Shown here: in pieces, positions 55,502-64,000 of the stretch | How the letters are laid out: each line of letters starts with the position of its first letter | Numbering within the stretch: position 1 is the first letter of the stretch | Assembly (NCBI GenBank): GCA_948567375.1 | Contig: OX419758.1 | Coordinates: forward strand, 60,579,001-60,643,000 | Direction: 5' to 3' | DNA: 64,000 nucleotides | Origin: Lunularia cruciata | Lineage: Eukaryota > Streptophyta > Marchantiopsida > Lunulariales > Lunulariaceae | Notes under the pieces: model-generated | The model's input: the letters and a program-made list of their open reading frames with translations, nothing else | What the model was told of the DNA's origin: nothing | Databases searched by the model: none | Position numbers and translations under genes: made by a program

Positions 55502-57076
55502 CTAAAATTAGAATGGGTTGTGCTAACATATGATTATCACATCAATTATGCATTCTCTGGTTTAATCATTTTCATAGAATATCTATCATTTATTTACAAA
55601 ATAATATTGGAAATTATAATTTTCCAATTTGAATATAAAATTACACCTTTTGCCAAATTGTAGAATCTTAAATTAGCATATGTAGCTCTCATCTAGAAAA
55701 ATCTAGTAACAAGTTGCTCGTTATATTTGAGAATGTGGAAATATAAAAAAGATAACTAAACTATTGCTAATCTAAGTTTCCAAAAACTTGGCACTCTCAT
55801 CACACTAGCAAAAGTACAAGTTACTATTACTATTGCATGTTACAAGTACAAGCTATTGTTACTATTGCATTTGGAGAGGTGAAAATATCAAAAACCATAA
55901 TTAAACTAGGACTAATCTAGGACACCCAAAACTTTGCAAGAAGGGTGTAATATATCAAAATTTGAATACGGAAATATCAATTCCCTTATAAAAGTGTGTC
56001 TTGACTGAATGAAGTGTTCACTCCTTCCACAAGAGAGTCAAATTTTTACAATCAATCATTAATATTATGAGAAATTGCATGAAAAGAAAATATGATTAAC
56101 AAACATATTTAGATTAAGAGTGAATGCAATAACACACCAAATTTTACTTATTGGGATTGAAAAATTGACATTAAGATATTATTTAAAATTATTTCTAGTC
56201 TAGGGGAGAGATGCTCCATCTAATGCTCATATTATGATTACACATTAGGGGGTTTCAAAAATATTTTCATGAAGCTCTATATATTTTTATATAATTTATT
56301 ACAAAGCGTTGACAAAATTGGTATGGGGTGCGGGTGGGAGGAAGAATGGATCTTGCTATGGAGTTCCAATCAAGTTTCTTAATATTAGCACACTCCATAA
56401 GAGGTGGTTCATAGGAAATACGGTATAAGGAGTTGTCCGTTGTCACACCGTAGTGCATTAATTACACATTAGGGTTAATAAAGTGTCTAGTTTAGGTTAG
56501 GATGAAGGGGATGGCCACCTTGAATAGGCAACAAAGACATGTGATGTTTGAGAACAAGATGAACCACATGAAAGGAAATTGATTGCAGAAGATAAGTGAT
56601 GTACAAGAAGAACGAGATGAACCGTATGAGAGGACAAGAACAAGAAAATTGACCATATAGTGGGTAGATTAGTGCAGGTTGTGCAAAGGTGGGAAGCGGG
56701 GAGTGACTTTTGTTTGAATGCTCAATTTTACAACTTAAAAATTCCTTGTTCTACTATTTTAAAATATATTTTTTATCTTATGAGCTTGTTCATTGTGCAA
56801 GTGCATCATTGAAGTGAGAAGAGTAGAGCATGCCAATCAAGTGTTATATTTGGTGATTCAAGAATTGAGGAGAACAAAGTCTAGTATAACATGCCAAGAG
56901 GGAGCACTTGTGGAGAACTAACTAGAAGCATCAGGAAATGTATACAATAATGTATATAATTAGATTTGGAGATGTCACTACAAAGACTAGAAGTAGAAGA
57001 TGAAGATGGAGAAGTAGATTTAGATATGCTAGAATTATTGATTAGTGGGTGAGAGTTTGCACTTACGTATAGATAC
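55125..57076. other. AT-rich DNA, no gene
   Basis: 55471-55497 is an AT microsatellite. No frame with a domain. The last part (56800-57076) may be the 5' region of the PIF/Harbinger element; its terminal inverted repeats could not be fixed by eye. Confidence 0.35.
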
Positions 57077-58140
57077 TTGGAACAACAAGTTGCTTATCCT
57101 CGTAGTCAAGAATTTGTGATAAAGTACTTTAGAAATCTAGAGCCGAAGGCCTTTTGCCAACTTACTAGAATGGATGTTAATTCCTTTCCAACATTAGTAG
57201 ATTTGATAAGAATGCACCTTATTTTTGAGAAAACCTACCGGTGGGAGCAAACACCAGTGTGGCTCCAAGTAGCTTTAGCTCTTGATAGATTTTGGCATCA
57301 TGGTAATGGAGCTTGTGTTGCAAGGGGGTTAAACATTTGGGGCATTAGTGCAAGTTCAACAATTTCCTTTATTGACCGAGTTATGAATACCCTATTAGAT
57401 TCAATGAGGAGTCAAGTTGCATGGCCTAAGCAAGAGGAGAAGAGGAGGATATCTACTATTTTTTCACAAAAAGGTTTCTTTGGTTTTATTTGGTTTGGTA
57501 GATGGAACATTGTTTCCTCTTGCCGCTCAACCCCTGGTGGATGGAGAAATCTATTTCAGCCAAAAAGGCTCATATTCCAAAAATGGTCAAGTTATTTGCA
57601 ATGATAAAAGGAGAATTATACATTTTATCGGAGGTAAATGTTCTATATTTATTTTTGTTCCTTTGTTCCATTCATTATCATTGATGCTCCTCTTTGTATT
57701 AAAGGTTTATGGTTGGTTTTTTTGTGATTGGTATGTTTATCCACATGAATGCCAAGATCATGTCACGACATGACTTGTTTGAAAAAATCATCATTGTAGA
57801 ATGACTTGAACCAAAGAGATTGTTGTCATAGTTTTGAGTCCAAAGTACCTTTTAGGTGATTCTAGTTATCTACCCATGCATCACCTAGTCCTTGTATTCA
57901 AGTAGGCCCAAACAAAGGACAAGCAAGAGTTCAACAAATATTTGGCAAAGACAACGGGAAAAAAAGAGCATTGTATAGGAGTATTGAAAGCTAGATTGCA
58001 TTCTCTTTGTGAGCTTAGAGTGCAACTCAAAGATAATAGTAGAAATGCATATTTGTTAAAGTGTGTTTTAGTTTGTATTATTTTACATCACTTTTCAATC
58101 AATAGTTATGATATTTGGTCAAAGGATGATGGCGGATTTA
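57077..58140 (+). pseudogene. PIF/Harbinger transposase (HARBI1-like DDE), broken
   Basis: N-terminal half open at 57077-57488 with TYRWEQTPVWLQVALALDRF, then HHGNGACVARGLNIWGIS and STISFIDRVMNTLLDS. One extra T near 57490 shifts the frame. The following frame carries GLVDGTLFPLA (first catalytic Asp, codon 57501) and YSKNGQVICNDKRRI. After further damage come LLGDSSYLPM (second Asp, codon 57858) and KKEHCIGVLKARLHSLCELR (Glu, codon 57966). These match DDE_Tnp_4/HARBI1 order and spacing. Such transposases cut and paste with 3-bp TTA/TAA duplications. The partner Myb-like ORF is not seen. The 3' end is interrupted at 58140 by a solo LTR. Confidence 0.78.
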
Positions 58141-58892
58141 TGTAATACCAAGAGCTAGCCATATGATCTAGATGTGAATTTAAATTTGGTTTGGTAACAT
58201 CTAGAATGATTATATACATGATGGTCAAAATAGATCAAATAGAAGTATCACCAAAAGAGTACTTCTACTAGTAGGGCATAAACCAAAATAGACTTGAGAA
58301 CCTTAGAACCAATATCTGGACATATGATTTAAAGGTGAGAATTGGTTTGGTAACATCTGGAAAGATGTTACAGATGATGGACTAAACAAATCAGAAAGAG
58401 GTATCACCAAAAGGGGACTTCTACTAATAGAGTAGGAATTGAAGTATGCTTGCAATCTTTGAAGGCAATTTTGGAGGCCTAAACGGATGAATTAGGCCTT
58501 AAAAAAATATGCCAGATTGTCCCTTGTGGAAGGGAAATCTGGCCTCCCCTCCCCTCGTGCTTTGTCTTGTTGAGAGCTTTCCAATGGTACCTTATTCATG
58601 TGATTTTGAGACTCCTACAAGAAGATTCCCTACAAGATTCCCTCTGGTCAAAGCTTGTTTGACCAACCAGGGAGGTCCTAGACCGACATGTCACCCATCC
58701 AAGTAAGTAATCCAAGGGTGGAGCTTGCTGATATGTCACCTATCTGTGTGCCTAATCCTATGGTGGAGCTTCCTTGGAGGAGATCATCTTTGTCTATATA
58801 ATAAAGAGAAGGTGCTTCTTTGGGACACCAAATGTATGAGTGTGTAATCTGTGTTTTCTCTCTCTGTCTTCTCTTGTCCTTGGAGTATTACA
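58141..58892 (+). mobile_element. Solo LTR of family T inside the Harbinger transposase
   Basis: Begins TGTAATACCAAGAG and ends TTGGAGTATTACA; 752 bases. ATTTA is perfectly duplicated at 58136-58140 and 58893-58897. Contains TATATAATA at 58795-58803 as likely promoter. It belongs to the long subfamily with the internal 155-base duplication. No internal domains, hence a solo LTR left by LTR-LTR recombination. Confidence 0.92.
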
Positions 58893-58897
58893 ATTTA

Positions 58898-60299
58898 TAG
58901 AGGAAAATAAAACAAATTTATAAATATCTTTTAATGGAATAGAGCTTGGTAGAGAAGAAGTAGGTCAACTGTGATTCAAAAATGCCTTGCTCATCATGTT
59001 GATGATATATTGGAATGAAATGAGACCATGTTTCTCTCTACAATAAAAATCTTCTAATTCTCATATCATGTAAATGTTTCTAGTATTTTTTCCATAGTTT
59101 TTAAAACATTGTCATATGTTGTTGCCATGACAAAAACCAAGTTAACAAATCTATATTATGTAATTATGTAAGAATGCAAGAATGCACTCACGGATGCTTG
59201 GTGACACTTGGTGGTGCTCAATGTAAACTCAAAGTAGTTGGATGCTGCTAGTTGACGCCTAAAATAGTCAAAGTCATTGGATGGTGTTGGTTGACTCCCA
59301 ATGTGTTATGGAAAATCCATTGGATGGCACTGGCTGATGCCTAATATGCTATGGAAAATTTGCTAGATGGCATTGGGAGAGGATGAGGCATAGTGGTTGG
59401 GTAGGAGTGACATCAATTGACTCTCACCCGTAGATGCCGAAGGGCGTTGGGAGCCGCCCAACACCTTGTAGCAACAAGATATCACCCAATGGCACTCAGC
59501 AATGCCTATCTTGTAGCCATATGATTGCACTAAGAGGCACGTCTCTCATGTAATGGTTGGGTCCATCGGGTGCACCGGTTGGTGACATGGCATGTTGCAT
59601 ATTGGCGTCTATTGTCACTCAAGATTTGGATTTTTTCTTGTCAAATTGAGGTTCTTTCTCGTGAAATATGCATTTCGTGAGTGCAATTTATATAAATAGT
59701 TTGTCATGTAAGGGCTATATAAACCAAACCTCCTCACTTTTGAGCAATTCATATGTCACATTTGAGCAATTCAAGGAGTTTTCAAGAGCAATTCATCTTA
59801 GCATTTTGAAGGAGGAAGATGATCTTTATAAGAGTTTAGCAATTTGCAAATTCTAAAGGGTGTACAGTTTGGGTTTGAGTGCCCCATTTAACTCCATAGT
59901 CAATCCAAAATACAAAGTCTTAAACATTTGAGAAAACTCATCTTTATTACAAATATACTTGGGTTACATTGTGGCATGCTATTTGCTATCACTAGAGTAT
60001 GATGAATTTGGAGTAGTGTTTTATCCTTCTGAAGGAGAAGGAGAAGGATGATCTTCAAGTGGACATTGAGTTAGCACTTTGAAATACATGCTTATTTCCT
60101 TGAGAGATTTTCATGCTTAGAGGAAACTCATTTTGATTTCACGAGTGCGCTTTGACTCTAAAGTCTACTCCTTGAAGTGGTGATTGTCTGCTCTAGTTTT
60201 CCTTTTATCTGCACTCAATTTCTTCTCAATTTCAACTTTCAGCTACTTTGTCTCTAATCTAACGCGTTCAACTACTTTTTATCTGATCAAACGTGTTTA
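58898..60299. other. Non-coding DNA with degenerate repeats
   Basis: 59235-59375 holds three to four degenerate units (TTGGATGGYRYTGG...CCYAATRTG..ATGGAAAAT) spaced 39-52 bases apart. No gene is supported; the frame 59668-59856 has no domain. Confidence 0.4.
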
Positions 60300-60519
60300 G
60301 CTTCCATTTCGGCATTCATTTATTTCATTCAAGCATTCTATAACTTTACATCATATTTTTATTAATGAATGCAAATTGCCATACCCCTACCACACTTTAC
60401 AATGCATTCATTTATTAACATCTCGTTATAGAGTTCACTATAAATAGTTACAGAATTTATTATTTATCCGTGCAAACATATGTCATAAAATTTTGGAAAC
60501 CCCCTATTTAGGAAACTCC

Positions 60520-61410
60520 CTAGCCCCTATTTAGTCTTCTCTTTGTGTCACGTTCTCCTTCTTGGTTAAGGAAAGTGCACTCGGACCCATCCCCTATAGA
60601 AGTTAGTGGAGGTGGTGTAACAAAAGATGAGTCCTCTACCGGCGCAACAAATGGTGACTCTTCTTTGGGTGGTTGGATTCTATTATCCTTGTAAACACTA
60701 GGAATTTTTTCCACCCCTTGGGTGTTTGGGACAAACTGGGAGCACAAGTCCGGGAGCACCACCTCAAGGGAAGATGGGAATTGAGAGCCCTTGTGTGCAC
60801 CTTCATGGACCTCCTCTGACCCAACCTCACTCAAATTGGGATTTAAATCTCCCAAACTTACCATAGCCGGTGGACTAATGTTTGCTTTGTTCTCAGACAT
60901 GGCTTCCATTCTAGCAAAATGAGTGAACATTCCATTCAATTTATCTTCTATAGTTTCCACTCTTTGCCATATTCCTTCTCCTTGAGATCTTCTCCTATAG
61001 CCTTGTTCTTCAGCTCTTGAGTTTCTTTGTATTGTTTCATGTACCTCAACCATTTCTTGTAAGACCTGTCACTTGTCATAGAAAGAGGAAATCCCCTCTC
61101 ATACAAAAAGACATAGCAATGAAATTAAAAGCAATGGATTTCTAAATAGGCTTTTTGCATTTCCATGATGAATCTATGCAAAATGCTCGGGGTCCCCCAA
61201 ATAATCCAATATTTGGTCATAATGGTGTGTCGCCATGCAGAACCTTTCATCCTCTTTTGCTTTGCCAGGCATGAAAGAAGCCATCCTCAACAATTCTCTA
61301 AATTTCCCTAATGATTGTTGAGGTTGCGAATTCAAACTTGAGTCTATAGATCTTGGATTTGCATCCAAAAGTGAGCCTCCTCCACTACAACAAGGTACTT
61401 GATCTCCCAT
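60520..61410 (-). pseudogene. Family Y reading frame, three in-frame stops
   Basis: Minus strand from ATG at 61410: Ser/Gly-rich start, then KEDERFCMATHHYDQILDYL, GDPEHFA, a stop, IHHGNAKSLF, two more stops, and an open 177-codon end (60520-61053). The end has a heptad-like part (VETIEDKLNGMFTHFARMEA) and a Pro/Ser/Glu-rich tail. All three stops are TAG or TGA. The PEHF part matches 16819-17028. Unknown function; probably repeat-borne. Confidence 0.5.
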
Positions 61411-61785
61411 TGCTAAATTATCTAGTCCAAAATCTCTTGACCCCCAATCAATTTCTTGGTTGCCATAGGGTGGCGTGGATCATTTTCCATAACTCACGCT
61501 ATCCTTTGCCACACTAATCTATAGAAATGAACCACCACAACAATGCAAAACTACAAAACCGCTGTTTAGTTAATTGACAAAAACACACGTGATGGTAAAT
61601 TTGAGTTGAGAATTAGAATAATGACGAGCAAACATTTTGGATCTGCCAACAAATGTCATATATCTCATTCCAAAACCCATCAACCAAACTGAGTGGTCAC
61701 CCTCGGAATAAACCAAGTCACCTCTTCAACCCACCAACCAAACTACGTGGCAATATTTTCAATAAATCAAAATTTTTTTGACAAT

Positions 61786-61946
61786 CATTTATTTTATTCT
61801 GCAATTCATTTATTTTGACAATTATTTATTTCATTTCAGCATTCATTGATTTCATTCAGGCCTTTTCATTTATTTTATTCTGCCATTCATTTATTTTGAC
61901 AATTATTTATTTCATTTCAGCATTCATTGATTTCATTCAGGCCTTT
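61786..61946. repeat. 81-bp tandem duplication
   Basis: 61786-61866 and 61867-61946 are nearly identical units containing CATTTATTTTATTCTG and TTTCAGCATTCATTGATTTC. Together with the nearby direct repeat they form an AT-rich array. Confidence 0.85.
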
Positions 61947-62108
61947 GGTATATTTACACCGGATTTTTATAAAGAATACAAAATGACATACCCCCTCCCA
62001 CAATTTACATTGCGTTGATTTATTGACATTTAGTTGTAGAGTTCACTACAAATAGTTAAGGAATTTATTATTTATCCGCGCAAACATACGACATAACTCT
62101 CGGAAACC

Positions 62109-62245
62109 CAGATATCTTAGGTGCGGTAGGGTAAATTTATCATATAAACTCTATTGGAGTTTAGCCCCGTGTTACACGTTCTTATCTCTCGCTTGAGGGG
62201 TCTTCCCATCGTTCGATTTTCCTACGCGGTCGCCTTTTCCGTATT
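62109..62245 (+). mobile_element. 3' end of the RLE non-LTR element (5'-truncated copy)
   Basis: Runs from AGATATCTTAGGTGCGGTAGG through GACTCTATTGGAGTTTAGCCCC-type sequence and GGGGTCTTCCCATC to CCTACGCGGTCGCCTTTT. The first base follows directly on the GGAAACCC repeat end. It matches copy 2 at 7440-7577. Confidence 0.8.
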
Positions 62246-63540
62246 GTCGTTCTCCTCCACGTAGTGTAGCATGCGTCAACGGTGGATTACCAATAGAACT
62301 CCCTTAACTACAGTAAATGACAATCTAATTAGCAATTCACACGTGCACCGGCAATTTCAACCAGGTCCGCGAGAGATAGGGCAAGGACTTTTGCTCCCGC
62401 CAATCACTACCACACCTCTCATTGCCGCCCTCACGGAGTAGGGTATGTATCCAAAGCAGCCTTCGAGCTCTAGAGCGAATGCAGGCTATGTCTCACCCAG
62501 ACTTGGTGCGGACCATGTCTGAGGTGAGCAGGTCGTGAGGAGAGGGATGAGTATTTGAATAGTGTGGTTGAGGTTACTACTTTGTGGCAATGGTTCTACC
62601 CTTTTGACAGGTATGTCACCTCGACTTTACACATCCCTCTGCAGAGCTGTGGTGTTCTCCTTGGCGAATGGTACACCTTTACTGCGTAGTTCCTTGTCAT
62701 TCAAATCAAAAGTCCGAAGAACATCAAATTGATGTACTGCTCATAGTCAATTTCCAGAAGTTATTCGTGTGGCCTTGTTGCTACCCTTAGCGTGTTGTTA
62801 AGTCAGTGATTCTCGCACTCACTTGCACAGCCTAGGGCTCCCGTCCGATGTTCGTGTTTTATCGAGTGTCACGCGGCCAGTTTTTTTGGCCCTATCAAAC
62901 TGCTTCTTGTTCGCTGTCCAATGATGTAAACACATAACTGAGAGTGGTAGAAGGCACATTCCTCTTCCCTCTGCTTCTTGATGTATCTTTATCCTCTCAC
63001 AGTAGCGCTTCGATCTCGAAGAGGACCTGTGGAGTCTGAAGATGCTGAAATTAGTATATCCTTCCCCTTCTTCTTCATCTTCCTTCCTTACTCCATTTGT
63101 GTCAGTCCTCGGAAGTGCCTTCCAGATGCCACCGTTGAAGTTTAGCTATGAGAGCTGAGGACAGTATCTTCTCTTACTAGACATCTGCAAGGTTCTTTAC
63201 CGCATGCTTTCTGTTATGTTTCATGTAGGGGCCTTAGTCAATACCTGAATAAAACTGAACATGGAAGATACTAACTTGGAGAATAAGAGAAACATGATAT
63301 TTATGTTCATCCTCTTCAAAAGTTAGCAAGTCTTGGTCTCGAAGACACTCTGCATATCCATTCAATGGGTACAAATCACCTCTGGCGAGTCATTAGCTTT
63401 GATGAAAGCGAGTATTAGTTTGCTTCCGTGTAGCCGTCCCCAGTGCAATGAAGGTACAATTTCGATCTCAGGGATGGAAACATAGAAATTACGGTCCACT
63501 CATCGAATAAGCATTTGAAAGTTGATCGATATCTCAATCC

Positions 63541-63581
63541 CACAGTGCAGGAGGCCGTATCACTAGACCTCCTGCACTGTG
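63541..63581. repeat. Perfect 14-bp inverted repeat
   Basis: CACAGTGCAGGAGG (63541-63554) and its exact reverse complement (63568-63581) are separated by 13 bases. It would form a stable hairpin in RNA from either strand. Confidence 0.9.
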
Positions 63582-63588
63582 ACCATCT

Positions 63589-63719
63589 CATCCAGGGTGC
63601 ATCTAGTACTGTAGTTTCTAATTATTTCCGAAGAGAAATCAGATCCCCGAAACTATTTCATCCAGGGTTTATCTGACAGTGATAGTTATTTCCAATAGAT
63701 ACCAGATCCCCTAGACATG
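63589..63719. repeat. Diverged tandem duplication of about 65-70 bp
   Basis: Both halves (63589-63653 and 63659-63719) contain, in order, CATCCAGGGT, ATCT, TAGTT, TTATTTCC and CAGATCCCC. Confidence 0.6.
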
Positions 63720-64000
63720 GCAGGCTGCTTACATGTCTTTCACTAAACAGAGTGCTTACGGGACTGCACGGCAAGCACGAACTGAAGTAGTCTAGAGAAA
63801 CGCATGTGCTGTGTGTTGCCTCTTTTTCGCTGGTCATGGCCCGCTCATCACTCTTGCCCCCTGCAATTTTCTGAACATCTGAAGGAAGAGCACCAGACGT
63901 GGAGCACAGATCTATGTACAGAACACACAAGAACATGTTGTGTGTACTACCGTCTGAACGCCCTCTATCCTGCTTGTCAAAGAAAAAAATCATATCTTCG

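Larger units (their letters stand above)
60300..62108. repeat. Direct repeats (about 200 bp) flanking a decayed ORF
   Basis: 60300-60505 and 61895-62108 share GCATTCATT.ATTTCATTC, CATACCCC, TAGAGTTCACTA.AAATAGTTA, GAATTTATTATTTATCCG and end in GGAAACCC. They flank the family Y reading frame. They could be terminal repeats of a non-autonomous element, but TG...CA ends and a target duplication were not found. Confidence 0.55.
62246..64000. other. Non-repetitive, gene-like DNA without a supportable gene
   Basis: Base composition resembles the left edge of the window, and no repeat family recurs here. The minus-strand frame 63658-63993 (111 codons, running to near the window edge) has no recognisable domain. 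Possible plus-strand splice donors (AGGGTATGT near 62443, CAGGTATGT near 62610) are noted. A gene may lie to the right, with these as untranslated or intronic parts. Confidence 0.35.

Noticed and set aside
1-64000. tRNA, rRNA or snRNA genes
   Set aside because: No tRNA A/B box pair with cloverleaf, rRNA core or snRNA sequence was recognised. A scan with tRNAscan-SE and Infernal would settle this.

Overview
The window is nuclear DNA from a land plant with a large, repeat-rich genome. The evidence is an SDS22-type leucine-rich-repeat gene with telo-box sequences in its upstream region, plus nested Ty3/gypsy, Ty1/copia and PIF/Harbinger remnants with plant-type primer-binding and polypurine sites. 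Nesting depth and the amount of decayed sequence suggest a gymnosperm, fern, lycophyte or bryophyte rather than a compact angiosperm. That is inference; the species is not identifiable from what I can see.

Layout. 1-2900: the only convincing cellular gene, SDS22-like (minus strand, one open frame, 788-1942), with flanks. 2904-7875: a cluster of copies of a non-LTR retrotransposon whose protein ends in a Cys-Cys-His-Cys motif and a restriction-like endonuclease: one 5'-truncated copy on the minus strand, one near-full but broken copy on the plus strand, and one or two MITE-like derivatives. Its ends carry inverted-repeat arms. 7876-19650: AT-rich, mostly non-coding, with remnants of two unidentified repeat-borne reading frames. 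19654-33025: one old Ty3/gypsy chromovirus (called G here) with both LTRs, opened by several insertions. These include a solo LTR of family T, an 0.8 kb unknown insert in the RT, and element X, which itself contains a gag-bearing LTR element (S). 33807-37938: a Ty3 element of family T with both LTRs and perfect 5-bp duplications. 37973-39690: a Ty1/copia fragment. 39712-42000: another copy of the X reading frame. 43689-44582: a piece of the non-LTR element split by a T solo LTR. 46850-50890: a second Ty3 lineage with an integrase core and, 2.4 kb further on, a PHD-finger-like segment. 51069-54430: a gag-like reading frame cut by a second X insertion. 54437-55125: an S-family LTR. 57077-58140: a PIF/Harbinger transposase pseudogene cut by a T solo LTR. 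60300-62108: a decayed unknown reading frame between direct repeats. 62109-62245: another 3' end of the non-LTR element. 62246-64000: non-repetitive, gene-like base composition, but no gene I can support.

Most informative points. (1) A plant LINE with a restriction-like endonuclease and TIR-like ends. (2) Element X: two insertions, both with TG...CA ends and perfect 5-bp duplications, no reverse transcriptase, no second LTR, and an unidentified coding region seen in several places. Removing copy B from its host restores a continuous 276-codon frame. (3) At least four exactly or nearly exactly bounded nested insertions, which give a relative order of events. Almost all element reading frames are broken, often by TAG or TGA where Gln, Arg or Trp is expected, as C-to-T decay of methylated DNA would produce.
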